A stretch of DNA of 6,484 bases from Bacteroidota bacterium. GTDB lineage: Bacteria; Bacteroidota; Ignavibacteria; Ignavibacteriales; Ignavibacteriaceae. The DNA lies in contig JAJYOQ010000241.1 of assembly GCA_021796135.1 (NCBI GenBank), positions 1 to 6,484 of the forward strand, given 5' to 3'. How positions within the stretch are numbered: position 1 is the first letter of the stretch; every line of letters begins with the position of its first letter. The notes below the pieces were generated by a model. That model worked only from the letters and a program-made list of their open reading frames with translations. It did no database searches and was not told where the DNA came from. Both the position numbers and the translations under genes were made by a program. Below are positions 1 through 6,484 of this stretch, piece by piece.

Positions 1-545
1 AAATCATGCAGAGCTTCAAAGACTGTTACATCATGCCCCATCTGGATTAAATCTCCAGCGCAGCCTAATCCTGCAGGACCACTTCCGATGATAGCAACTT
101 TTTTCCCGCTCTTTGGCTTTAGCACAGGTTCTCTAATACCAACATTTTGGCGTTCAAAATCTGCTACAAATCTTTCCAATCTTCCGATTGCAACAGATTC
201 GCCCTTCTTACCAACTACGCACTTTGCCTCACATTGTTCTTCTTGCGGACAAACTCTTCCGCAAATCGCTGGGAGCATGTTGTCTTCTTTTATTTTTTCG
301 GCAGCTTTTAGATATTCTCCTTCAGCAACAAGAGAGATGAAGTCTTTAATTTTCACTCCGACCGGGCAACCTTCTACACATGTAGGCTTAGGACATTGAA
401 TGCAGCGCATCGCTTCCATTTTTGCAAGTTCTTCTGTAAATCCAAGGTTAACTTCAGAAAAATTATTTCTTCTTATAGCACTGTCCTGCTCTGGCATAGC
501 TTGTCGTTGAATTTTCATTCTCTCTTTATTCGATAACTTAGGCAT
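1..545 (-). CDS. nfnB: NfnB/NfnL, large subunit of NADH-dependent reduced ferredoxin:NADP+ oxidoreductase (GltD family), 3' end outside the window
   Basis: This is the first 181 residues of a glutamate-synthase-small-subunit-like flavoprotein; the rest lies beyond position 1. The N-terminus has the family opening (KERM..QRQAMPEQD, then VNLGFTEE). Eight cysteines follow for two [4Fe-4S] clusters: C48, C51, C56, C60 (CIQCPKPTCVEGCP) and C95, C99, C105, C109 (CGRVCPQEEQCEAKC). An FAD-binding Rossmann start has GSGPAGL at 154-160 and a ribose-binding acidic residue at E177 (DVTVFEA). In the family this subunit carries the bifurcating FAD, takes NADPH and passes electrons to ferredoxin through its clusters in the cytoplasm. 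The ATG at 545 is preceded by a GGAG box 6 nt away. The gene lies 45 nt after nfnA on the same strand, the standard nfnA-nfnB order, which favours NfnB over GltD of glutamate synthase. The domain alone cannot separate the two; SudA-type sulfide dehydrogenase is the same family and another possible name. Confidence 0.88.
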   Translation of the reverse strand, partial: MPKLSNKERMKIQRQAMPEQDSAIRRNNFSEVNLGFTEELAKMEAMRCIQCPKPTCVEGCPVGVKIKDFISLVAEGEYLKAAEKIKEDNMLPAICGRVCPQEEQCEAKCVVGKKGESVAIGRLERFVADFERQNVGIREPVLKPKSGKKVAIIGSGPAGLGCAGDLIQMGHDVTVFEALHD

Positions 546-551
546 CAATAT

Positions 552-555
552 CTCC
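552..555 (-). promoter_or_regulatory. Ribosome binding site of nfnB
   Basis: On the minus strand GGAG lies 6 nt before the ATG at 545 (CCGGAGATATTG then ATG). It supports that start, which also gives the conserved N-terminal family sequence. The 45-nt gap to nfnA shows no hairpin that I can see, so readthrough from nfnA is likely. Confidence 0.6.
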
Positions 556-590
556 GGTGGTATTTGGTTTCATAATTTAATATCAAATCT

Positions 591-1448
591 TTATTCATTA
601 ACGGCTTTTAGAATTGCCTCTTCACTTTTACACGAATATTTTTGAAGAGCTTCTTTCTCATCTTCGCGGTACGTTTTGTTTCTTCTTTCAAGAGTAGCAA
701 AATCTACTTTATGTGCGTCGAATTCTGGTCCGTCTACACAAACAAAAACTGTTTTATCGTCTACAGTTGCCCTACACCCGCCGCACATTCCTGTTCCGTC
801 AACCATTATTGGGTTTAGACTTACAACCGTTTTTATTTTGTACTTTCTTGTTACTTCGGCAACAGCTTTCATCATCGGAATGGGTCCGATTGCAAGTACG
901 AAATCAATTTTTCTTTTTGCATCTATTAGTTCTTGAAGTTTTGAAGTAACAAATCCGGGATACCCATAACTACCGTCATCGGTTGTAACAAATACTTCAT
1001 CACAGGTTTTATTCATTTCATCTTCAAGGATTACATATTCTTTCGACCGCCCACCTATTATTGAGATAGTATAATTGCCGGCTTGCTTCAAAGCGACTGC
1101 AGTGGGATAAGCAATCGCTGTTCCTACTCCGCCGCCAATGCTTACTGCTGTCCCGAATTTTTCAATGTGAGAAGGCTTTCCTAATGGACCAACTACATCC
1201 AAAATAAATTCTCCGCTGTTCAATTCGTTTAGCTCTTGTGTAGTTTTTCCTATCCCTTGTACAATAAGTGTAATAGTTCCTTCGTCGATATTTGAATCAG
1301 AAATTGTCAAAGGAATCCTTTCACCATGATCATTAACTCTAACAATAACAAACTGACCGGCTTGTCTTTTCCTTGCAATTTTGGGTGCTTCAATTATAAT
1401 TTTTCTTACACTTGGGGCAATAAATTCTGCATTAATTATTTTAAACAT
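591..1448 (-). CDS. nfnA: NfnA/NfnS, small subunit of NADH-dependent reduced ferredoxin:NADP+ oxidoreductase (sulfide dehydrogenase SudB-like)
   Basis: This is a complete 285-residue protein of usual family length, of the ferredoxin-NADP reductase fold. Residues 1-97 form the FAD-binding barrel, with RIPLTIS at 44-50 and VVGPLGKP at 85-92. Residues 100-210 form the nucleotide-binding lobe, with the glycine-rich GGGVGTA at 105-111 and an AIGPIPMMK segment near 186-194. The C-terminal part has the hallmark NPIMVDGTGMCGGCR (212-226) and FVCVDGPEFDAHKVDF (235-250). The predicted [2Fe-2S] ligands are D217, C222, C225 and C237, matching the one-Asp, three-Cys ligation known for NfnA. The subunit exchanges electrons with NAD(H) and relays them to the bifurcating flavin in NfnB. 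The start is 10 nt after the maeB stop with only a weak purine stretch before it, so translational coupling to maeB is likely. SudB of sulfide dehydrogenase is the same protein type; the sequence cannot exclude sulfide or polysulfide activity. Confidence 0.92.
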   Translation of the reverse strand: MFKIINAEFIAPSVRKIIIEAPKIARKRQAGQFVIVRVNDHGERIPLTISDSNIDEGTITLIVQGIGKTTQELNELNSGEFILDVVGPLGKPSHIEKFGTAVSIGGGVGTAIAYPTAVALKQAGNYTISIIGGRSKEYVILEDEMNKTCDEVFVTTDDGSYGYPGFVTSKLQELIDAKRKIDFVLAIGPIPMMKAVAEVTRKYKIKTVVSLNPIMVDGTGMCGGCRATVDDKTVFVCVDGPEFDAHKVDFATLERRNKTYREDEKEALQKYSCKSEEAILKAVNE

Positions 1449-1458
1449 TTTGCTTCAA

Positions 1459-3717
1459 TTATACCTTTAATATTTTATTAGCTTCAAGGACAGCAATTGC
1501 TGTCATATTAGTTATATCGTCTACCGTTGCTCCTCTTTGAAGAATATGCACGGGTTTTTTCATTCCCATTAATACCGGACCTATGACAGTAGCTTCGCCT
1601 ATTCGTGCCATTAATTTATAAGCGATGTTTCCTGAGTTCAAATCCGGGAATATTAATACGTTAGCCTTCCCCTTTAATACGCTGAAGGGATAATCATTTT
1701 CTAGAATTTGAGTCATTACTGCTGTATCTGCCTGCATTTCGCCGTCAACCATCAAATCAGGTCGTAGGTTATGGACAATTTTAACGGCTTCTTTTACTTT
1801 TGTTGTTTCAGGATATTTTGTCGAACCAAAATTACTAAAAGAAAGCATAGCTACTTTAGGTTCGACGTCAAAAGCTTTAGCAGTATCAGCAGCGGAAATT
1901 GCAATCTCAGCAAGCTCGCTTGAAGTTGGATTTATGTTTACGGTTGTATCCGCAAAAAAGAATACATCTTTTTTTGTCACAACGATATATAACCCCGAAA
2001 CAACTTTTAACCCTTCCTTTATACCTATACATTGCAGTGCAGGCTTTATAGTGTTCGGATAATTCGCAGTTAATCCGCTAATCATTGCATCAGCATCATT
2101 TTTTTCAACCATCATCGAGCCATAATAAACAGGATTTCTCATCAGTTCTTTTGCTTCTTTCAAGGTAGCTCCTTTGCGAAAGCGTTTTGCATAAAAATCA
2201 GCAGCATATTTAGGACTTCTCTCGCAGCTTTCTGGATCAAATATTTCAAATTCGTTTTGGTCATAACCTAGATTATCGATATTATTTTTGATGATAGTTT
2301 TATTTCCCAAAAGAATTGGTTTTGCAATATTATCGGTGTAAGAAACATGAGCGGCTCTAATAATTTTTTCTTCTTCACCTTCAGGGTAAACAACACGACG
2401 CGGATTTTTTTGTGCTTTATGAATTGCAACTCGCATAATTTCCTTTGACAGGCCAAGTCTTTCTTTTAATTGCTCCTCATAAGCATCCCAATCCTCTATC
2501 TGGATTCTTGCTACACCCGTCTTAATAGCGGCTTTCGCTACAGCAGGAGCTACAAACCAAAGCACACGAGGGTCGAATGGTTTTGGAATTATATAATCCT
2601 TCCCAAACTTAAAATCTTCTCCGCCGTATGCGCTAAGTACCATTTCAGGGACTTTCTTTTTTGCCAGTTCAGCTAATGCATGAACTGCTGCCATTTTCAT
2701 CTCTTCATTTATGGCTGAGGCTCTAACATCTAAAGCGCCACGAAATATAAAAGGAAATCCTAAAACGTTATTTACTTGATTAGGAAAATCGCTTCTGCCT
2801 GTTGCCATTATTATATCATCTCTAACGCTTACTGCATCATCGTACGTAATTTCCGGATCAGGATTAGCCATAGCAAAAACAATAGGATTATGAGCCATAA
2901 CTTTTATCATATCTTTAGAAACAATCCCGCCTTTAGAAAGCCCTACGAACACATCGGCGCCAGTCATTGCTTCCTTCAAGGAAGAATATTTCTTTTCGGT
3001 TGCAAAACCCTGTTTGTATTTATTAAGGTCTGTCCTGGATTTTGTAATGCAGCCTTTGGTATCGAACATAACAATATTTTCTATCTTGGCTCCTGCACTA
3101 ACATATAATTTACAGCATGAAATAGCTGCAGCTCCGGCACCGCTTACAATAATCTTTAAGTCGGATAATTTTTTCCCCGCAACTTCGGCAGCATTAATTA
3201 AGGCAGCACAAGAAATAATAGCAGTACCATGCTGGTCATCATGAAATACCGGAATGTTCATGGTTTCTTTAAGAGTTTCTTCAATCTCGAAACATTCGGG
3301 AGCTTTTATATCTTCAAGATTTATCCCGCCAAAAGTCGGTTCAAGAAGTTGGACAGCCCTAATAATTTCCTTTGGGTCTTTACTTTTAAGTTCTAAATCG
3401 AAAACATCAATGTCCGCAAATCTTTTGAACAATACACCTTTACCTTCCATAACCGGTTTCCCGGCTGCCGGTCCAATATCGCCAAGTCCCAATACTGCAG
3501 TACAATTTGAAATAACAGCAACCAAATTTCCTTTAGCCGTGTATTTGTAGACATCATCCGGATTTTTTTCAATTTCCAGGCATGGCACAGCAACACCGGG
3601 AGTATAGGCTAACGACAGGTCTCTTGAAGTAAGGCAGGGTTTTGTAGAAATAACTTCTATTTTTCCGTGTCTACCTTTACTGTGGTAATCAAGCGCATCT
3701 TCTGTACGAATTTCCAT
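1459..3717 (-). CDS. maeB: NADP-dependent malic enzyme with C-terminal phosphotransacetylase-like domain (MaeB type)
   Basis: The 752 residues match the length and order of MaeB-type enzymes (E. coli MaeB is about 760). Residues 1-425 are the malic enzyme part: catalytic tyrosine in LAYTPGVA (Y38), [19 protein letters not shown] at 76-94 with the catalytic lysine at 93, metal ligands in NLEDIKAPE (E135, D136) and [10 protein letters not shown] (around D160, D161), the nucleotide-binding loop [10 protein letters not shown] at 191-200, and FAMANPDPE at 281-289. It converts malate and NAD(P)+ to pyruvate, CO2 and NAD(P)H. NADP preference is assumed from the MaeB family, not proven by a motif. 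Residues 430-752 are a PTA-like domain ([12 protein letters not shown] at 441-452; [13 protein letters not shown] at 655-667; [10 protein letters not shown] at 691-700). In E. coli MaeB this domain is regulatory, sensing acetyl-CoA. Here some residues look more PTA-like than in E. coli (see findings). The ATG at 3717 has a GAGG box 8 nt upstream. It is first in the maeB-nfnA-nfnB operon. Confidence 0.95.
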   Translation of the reverse strand: MEIRTEDALDYHSKGRHGKIEVISTKPCLTSRDLSLAYTPGVAVPCLEIEKNPDDVYKYTAKGNLVAVISNCTAVLGLGDIGPAAGKPVMEGKGVLFKRFADIDVFDLELKSKDPKEIIRAVQLLEPTFGGINLEDIKAPECFEIEETLKETMNIPVFHDDQHGTAIISCAALINAAEVAGKKLSDLKIIVSGAGAAAISCCKLYVSAGAKIENIVMFDTKGCITKSRTDLNKYKQGFATEKKYSSLKEAMTGADVFVGLSKGGIVSKDMIKVMAHNPIVFAMANPDPEITYDDAVSVRDDIIMATGRSDFPNQVNNVLGFPFIFRGALDVRASAINEEMKMAAVHALAELAKKKVPEMVLSAYGGEDFKFGKDYIIPKPFDPRVLWFVAPAVAKAAIKTGVARIQIEDWDAYEEQLKERLGLSKEIMRVAIHKAQKNPRRVVYPEGEEEKIIRAAHVSYTDNIAKPILLGNKTIIKNNIDNLGYDQNEFEIFDPESCERSPKYAADFYAKRFRKGATLKEAKELMRNPVYYGSMMVEKNDADAMISGLTANYPNTIKPALQCIGIKEGLKVVSGLYIVVTKKDVFFFADTTVNINPTSSELAEIAISAADTAKAFDVEPKVAMLSFSNFGSTKYPETTKVKEAVKIVHNLRPDLMVDGEMQADTAVMTQILENDYPFSVLKGKANVLIFPDLNSGNIAYKLMARIGEATVIGPVLMGMKKPVHILQRGATVDDITNMTAIAVLEANKILKV

Positions 3718-3725
3718 TTTGGTTT

Positions 3726-3729
3726 CCTC
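3726..3729 (-). promoter_or_regulatory. Ribosome binding site of maeB
   Basis: The minus strand reads TGAGGA with an 8-nt spacer (AAACCAAA) before the ATG at 3717. It is the clearest ribosome binding site in the operon and fixes the maeB start. Confidence 0.65.
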
Positions 3730-3773
3730 ATTATTTTGTTTCTAAGGTGCAAAAATAAATCCCTTCAACAATC

Positions 3774-3801
3774 GTTATATTAAAAGAATCCATTCTTTCA
3801 A
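3774..3801 (-). promoter_or_regulatory. Putative sigma70-type promoter of the maeB-nfnA-nfnB operon
   Basis: On the minus strand a -35 box TTGAAA (3801-3796; 5 of 6 to TTGACA) is followed after 16 nt by a -10 box TATAAC (3779-3774; 5 of 6 to TATAAT). Transcription would start near 3767, giving a leader of about 50 nt. The DNA is very AT-rich, so chance matches are likely. Members of Bacteroidota often use a different promoter consensus. A TAnnTTTG-like box TATTTTTG occurs on the minus strand at 3757-3750, but without a well-spaced upstream TTTG. Confidence 0.35.
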
Positions 3802-3833
3802 TTTTGAAAAACATTTGTAAATGCTTTTCAAAA
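3802..3833. repeat. 32-bp near-perfect palindrome, candidate operator upstream of maeB
   Basis: The arms TTTTGAAAAACATTT (3802-3816) and AAATGCTTTTCAAAA (3819-3833) are inverted copies with 14 of 15 positions paired. The only mismatch is 3811 against 3824, and the centre is GT at 3817-3818. The palindrome abuts the putative -35 box of the maeB promoter, centred about 50 bp upstream of the predicted start. That fits an activator or dimeric regulator site. I do not recognise the motif as a known regulator's. It lacks a T-tract and GC pairs, so it is not a terminator. Confidence 0.55.
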
Positions 3834-4236
3834 ATAAATAATAAAACTGACTTATGTAACAACCATAAATTGTGCCATTTGGATATCTTTTATAAAGCTG
3901 TAAGTCATTTATTTGTCAACCAAAATAAAGGCGTGTTAAAGCTATTCGATAATCATTTCCCATTTATGAAAATATTTTTCTAAGGATTAGAAGTATTGGA
4001 TAAAAATAGTTTGATCTTGTCCTCTGCTAATTGAAAAACTATGTAACATTCTTCATGCGAATTTTATGCGTTCGCTACGAAACTTTTTGTCACTAAGATT
4101 TTTACAAAAAAGATTTATTCTCTCTAAAAGATTGTTATTCTTCTTATAATGAAGCTTTTCTTAAAATTTACCTTCATTTAATGGAACGGCATATCATTTG
4201 TCAAATTAGGTTGGAAATAGAATTAACAAAAAAAAT

Positions 4237-4242
4237 AAGGAG
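4237..4242 (+). promoter_or_regulatory. Ribosome binding site that sets the start of the T9SS protein gene
   Basis: AAGGAG with a 7-nt spacer (TCCAGCA) lies before the ATG at 4250. This consensus site, and the signal peptide that begins right at that ATG, show that the upstream in-frame ATG at 4181 is not the start. Confidence 0.85.
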
Positions 4243-4249
4243 TCCAGCA

Positions 4250-6133
4250 ATGAAAAGAATTACACATTTATTCTTTTATCTTTCTCTTATCGTCTTTCTC
4301 GTCTCAGTGAAGCAATATCCTCAGATGATGATGCAAGATACCTTGAGGGGACATGTTTATGTAGCAGGTAATGAAGATGCACCCCATATTCCGATAGCAA
4401 ATGCAACCGTGTCATTACATAGTTTTACGATGCTTGGTGATTCTACATTTTATAGTGCGACAACCGATTCCACCGGTGCATTTGTAATAGGTGGAGTAAC
4501 TCACGGCAATTATGTCATTTTTTGCACTGCTGCAGGATATTCAACTTTGGTGAGAAATGAATTTGAACTTGAAGACCAAAATTCATCAATTAATCTTTAC
4601 CTGCACGATACGCTTTCCATTATGGGAGGAACAGTTTCAGGTAAAGTTAAGTTCGATGAATCTGATAAACCTATTTCACAAGCTATAATCGAGTTCATCA
4701 GTTTGAATAATTCAGTAGCAAATGTATTTACGACAACTGATACGAATGGTTTTTATAGTGCTAAAGTTCCAAGCGGCCAATATTATGTGTCATGCACAGT
4801 TTCTATGAATGATACCGCAACTTTTTTCCACGAATTTTATGAAAATGCTCAGACAATTTCTCAAGCAAAAATTCTTAATGTCAACGGAAGCGAACCACTG
4901 GACGACATTAGCTTTGATATTCCGCAGAACATAGCCAGTAAACATACAATAACTTTTAGCGGAAATGTTCAATCAAGCATTAGCACTCCGGTTGATTCTG
5001 CCACAATCGATATTTTAGTTGCCGGCGGAGAAGATCATGGAGAACGAACTTTAATAGCTACCACAAAAACCGATGCCTCCGGAAATTTTTCAATTACGCT
5101 TGATAGCCTTTATCAATTAAATAATTCTTTCATGATAGCTGCTCATAAAGATGGATATAAAATTCAATTTTATAATAATCAAGATGCATTTTTCAATGCA
5201 ACAATTTTAAGAGCATATAATGATACCACATTTTCTAATCTGAACTTTAATCTTGTACGGGTAGATACAAGCTACAAGTTTTCAGTAAGCGGGACTATAA
5301 AGGATACTTCAGGAATGGGAATTAATAATGCTTTCATAACAGCATTTGATTCAGCCACAGGGCAACAACATCTAGCAATCTCTGATTCAAACGGGAATTA
5401 TACTATTAAGGAATTAGCTCAAGGTTCATATTACATTATGTTCTTTGCTAGGGGTTATGATCCACAATTTTATCTTAATTCAGACGAATGGGAAAAAGCG
5501 ACACCTGTAAATGTTAGCGATTCAGTAAATAATTTGGATGCAGTTTTAATTAAAGATCTTCAATCTGTTGCTAACGGTGATATAATGGGAGATATTCATT
5601 CAGATAAAGGAAATCCTTTGTCAGGTGTATTAGTAACGCTGAAAGATTCCGCTGGTGAAACTGTAGGCTCGGCTGTCACTGATGCAAATGGATCATACAC
5701 AATCTCCGGATTAGCCCAAGGGAACTACACTATTATTGCAAGTGTTTCCACATACAGCAGCCAGAATCAAACTACTACTTATAATCCAAATTCCGGTACA
5801 ACGACTGTTTCGAACTTTACAATGGCTCAGGTAATAACTGCAGTAAAAAGCCAAGTAAACAATATCCCATCAAAATTTGTTTTGGAGAACAATTACCCAA
5901 ATCCATTTAATCCAAGCACGATAATTGGATTCTCTGTACCTTATTCTGCACATGTAACTTTAGACATATTTAATGTACTGGGACAAAAAGTTGCTGAACT
6001 AGTGAATAAAAATTTAGCAGCAGGTCAATATTCCTACTCTTTTGATGCAAGCAAACTGTCTTCCGGAGTATACTTATATAGACTTCAAACAGATAATTAT
6101 ATGTCTGTTAAAAAAATGATATTATCTAAATAA
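4250..6133 (+). CDS. Secreted multi-domain protein with five carboxypeptidase-regulatory-like repeats and a T9SS type A sorting domain
   Basis: The protein has 627 residues from the ATG at 4250. The N-terminus (MKRITH, then hydrophobic residues about 7-20) is a Sec signal peptide with no lipobox cysteine and no obvious cleavage motif. Five beta-sandwich modules of the CarboxypepD_reg/SdrD-B-like kind follow, at about 32-118, 127-225, 234-335, 343-435 and 443-525. Four share a core like (T/S)D(x)(N/S)G(x)(Y/F), with TDTNGFY, TDASGNF, SDSNGNY and TDANGSY; module 1 has TDSTGAF. Modules 2, 3 and 4 each end in a tail with FY(x)N, about 15 residues, then an alternating-hydrophobic strand. Residues 539-627 are the T9SS C-terminal domain: NYPNPFNPST at 548-557, NVLGQKVAEL near 575-584, SGVYLYRL and a terminal KKMILSK. 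Known T9SS cargo crosses the outer membrane and is released or anchored to the surface. No enzyme domain is seen, so an adhesive or structural surface role is only a guess. It stands alone, with a terminator 20 bp downstream. Confidence 0.88.
   Translation: MKRITHLFFYLSLIVFLVSVKQYPQMMMQDTLRGHVYVAGNEDAPHIPIANATVSLHSFTMLGDSTFYSATTDSTGAFVIGGVTHGNYVIFCTAAGYSTLVRNEFELEDQNSSINLYLHDTLSIMGGTVSGKVKFDESDKPISQAIIEFISLNNSVANVFTTTDTNGFYSAKVPSGQYYVSCTVSMNDTATFFHEFYENAQTISQAKILNVNGSEPLDDISFDIPQNIASKHTITFSGNVQSSISTPVDSATIDILVAGGEDHGERTLIATTKTDASGNFSITLDSLYQLNNSFMIAAHKDGYKIQFYNNQDAFFNATILRAYNDTTFSNLNFNLVRVDTSYKFSVSGTIKDTSGMGINNAFITAFDSATGQQHLAISDSNGNYTIKELAQGSYYIMFFARGYDPQFYLNSDEWEKATPVNVSDSVNNLDAVLIKDLQSVANGDIMGDIHSDKGNPLSGVLVTLKDSAGETVGSAVTDANGSYTISGLAQGNYTIIASVSTYSSQNQTTTYNPNSGTTTVSNFTMAQVITAVKSQVNNIPSKFVLENNYPNPFNPSTIIGFSVPYSAHVTLDIFNVLGQKVAELVNKNLAAGQYSYSFDASKLSSGVYLYRLQTDNYMSVKKMILSK
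5864..6130 (+). other. T9SS type A C-terminal sorting domain (region within the secreted protein)
   Basis: The last 89 residues form the sorting signal: a leading NNIPSKFVLENNYPNPFNP segment, a beta strand ending VPYSAHVTLDIFNVLGQKV, then AAGQYSYSFDASKLSSG and a basic KKMILSK tail. This style is most common in Ignavibacteria and related lineages and is the main clue to the host. The secretion machinery itself is not in this window. Confidence 0.88.
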
Positions 6134-6153
6134 CATAAAAAATATATTTCATA

Positions 6154-6186
6154 AAAAAACTCCCGTCTTACCAACGGGAGTTTTTT
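6154..6186. terminator. Bidirectional intrinsic terminator between convergent genes
   Basis: The arms AAAAAACTCCCGT (6154-6166) and ACGGGAGTTTTTT (6174-6186) pair perfectly over 13 bp around a 7-nt loop (CTTACCA). The GC-rich core is flanked by A's on the left and T's on the right, so the RNA of either strand ends in a U-tract. It begins 20 bp after the stop of the T9SS protein gene and lies 23 bp beyond the stop of the converging cupin gene, serving both. Confidence 0.93.
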
Positions 6187-6209
6187 ATATCAAACAAAAT
6201 CTTTCTTAT

Positions 6210-6484
6210 TTATTCATCACGATGGACTATATCAGGAGAGAAAGCAGGAAGACAGACAGCAATATACTCTGCACCATTTTCACCCGGTGTACTATATTGG
6301 ACCCATTCACCTTTTGAGATTATAACTGCTTCACCTTCTTTTACGTCGATAGCTTCATTATGTGATGTCACTCTCAAAATCCCTTTAAGAACGACAGTGT
6401 ACTCATCGAAATCAGGAGTTTGTCCCGGTTCTATCCAACCACCGGGGCTTTTCATTTTAGCAATACTTACGGATTTGGGTAATT
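6210..6484 (-). CDS. Cupin-domain protein, N-terminus outside the window
   Basis: Ninety residues to the stop are visible, and the reading frame stays open to the window edge. Residues in frame before the internal ATG at 6455 (LPKSVSIAK) read naturally into the fold, so that ATG is probably not the start. The single cupin barrel shows PGQTPDFDEYTVVLKG as motif 1 and GEAVIISKGEWVQYSTPG as motif 2, ending in EYIAVCLPAFSPDIVHRDE. The motif 1 glutamate and final glycine are kept (E, six residues, G). The histidines that usually bind metal in motifs 1 and 2 are replaced. Small cupins of this kind are mostly of unknown function, so no substrate is proposed. The gene converges on the T9SS protein gene and shares its terminator. 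Confidence 0.82.
   Translation of the reverse strand, partial: LPKSVSIAKMKSPGGWIEPGQTPDFDEYTVVLKGILRVTSHNEAIDVKEGEAVIISKGEWVQYSTPGENGAEYIAVCLPAFSPDIVHRDE

Larger units (their letters stand above)
3718..4249. other. Divergent intergenic region between maeB and the T9SS protein gene
   Basis: This is 532 bp of AT-rich DNA with no convincing ORF, tRNA or mobile-element trace. The left part (3726-3833) holds the maeB ribosome binding site, a putative promoter and a large palindrome. The middle (about 3840-4050) holds two copies of TATGTAACA at 3853-3861 and 4040-4048. The right part has a small inverted repeat GCGAA/TTCGC (4057-4061 with 4071-4075) and two adjacent imperfect copies of an AAAAGATT..TATTC unit (4108-4125 and 4126-4145). 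A TATAAT at 4145-4150 could be the -10 box for the plus-strand gene, but no fitting -35 box is visible. Confidence 0.5.

Noticed and set aside
88..399. Plus-strand reading frame of 103 codons opposite nfnB
   Set aside because: It is the complement of the conserved cysteine-cluster and FAD-binding region of nfnB; the translation is low-complexity and unlike a known family.
1..545. GltD, small subunit of glutamate synthase
   Set aside because: The domain fits, but the gene directly follows nfnA on the same strand, the standard order for the bifurcating complex. No large glutamate synthase subunit is visible in the window, though the downstream side is cut off.
2776..3108. Plus-strand reading frame of 110 codons opposite maeB
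   Set aside because: It lies wholly antisense to strongly conserved malic enzyme coding sequence and its translation has no recognisable domain.
3254..3550. Plus-strand reading frame of 98 codons opposite the 5' half of maeB
   Set aside because: It is antisense to the conserved malic enzyme catalytic region, and no ribosome binding site or domain supports it.
4083..4112. Possible hairpin from CTTTTTGT and ACAAAAAAG
   Set aside because: Only about 7 A-T-rich pairs around a 13-nt loop, with no GC core or U-tract; too weak to call a terminator or structured RNA.
4145..4150. TATAAT as the -10 box for the secreted protein gene
   Set aside because: The hexamer is perfect, but the region 16-18 bp upstream has no -35-like sequence and AT-rich DNA makes chance matches common. 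It is mentioned in the intergenic entry but not called as a promoter.
4181..4249. N-terminal extension of the secreted protein from the ATG at 4181
   Set aside because: The 23 extra residues are charged and would bury the signal peptide. The ATG at 4250 has a consensus AAGGAG 7 nt upstream and begins directly with the signal peptide.
6453..6455. ATG at 6455 as the start of the cupin gene
   Set aside because: The frame stays open upstream to the window edge and the residues there fit a cupin strand. No clear ribosome binding site precedes this ATG, so the gene is treated as cut by the window.

Overview
The window looks like chromosomal DNA from an anaerobic or facultative bacterium of the Bacteroidota/Ignavibacteriota/Chlorobiota group. 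Two things point there. The DNA is AT-rich, and the protein on the plus strand ends in a type IX secretion (T9SS) type A sorting domain whose 'NYPNPFNPST ... VLGQKV ... SGVYLYRL ... KKMILSK' style is especially typical of Ignavibacteria-like genomes. The lineage is inferred from protein style only; there is no rRNA here.

Layout: (1) Positions 1-3717, minus strand, hold a tight three-gene operon read right to left: maeB (malic enzyme fused to a phosphotransacetylase-like domain), nfnA/nfnS (FAD and [2Fe-2S] subunit) and nfnB/nfnL (GltD-like FAD and [4Fe-4S] subunit, cut by the window edge at 1). (2) Positions 3718-4249 are a 532-bp AT-rich divergent intergenic region. It contains a 32-bp near-perfect palindrome directly upstream of a plausible sigma70-type promoter for the operon. 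(3) Positions 4250-6133, plus strand, encode a secreted protein with five carboxypeptidase-regulatory-like beta-sandwich repeats and a C-terminal T9SS signal. (4) Positions 6154-6186 form a strong hairpin that can end transcription from both sides. (5) Positions 6210-6484, minus strand, are the 3' part of a small cupin gene that runs off the window.

How the genes fit together: MaeB makes pyruvate, CO2 and reduced nicotinamide (probably NADPH) from malate. NfnAB is the electron-bifurcating NAD-dependent ferredoxin:NADP oxidoreductase. It reversibly couples 2 NADPH to one NADH plus reduced low-potential ferredoxin. Putting both in one operon suggests a redox module in which malate-derived NADPH is exchanged with the NADH and ferredoxin pools. 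The secreted protein and the cupin show no visible functional link to it. I see no defence system, mobile element, CRISPR array, tRNA or rRNA. The most unusual items are the operon's composition, the palindrome at its promoter, PTA-type residues kept in the MaeB C-terminus, and a cupin without the usual metal-binding histidines.
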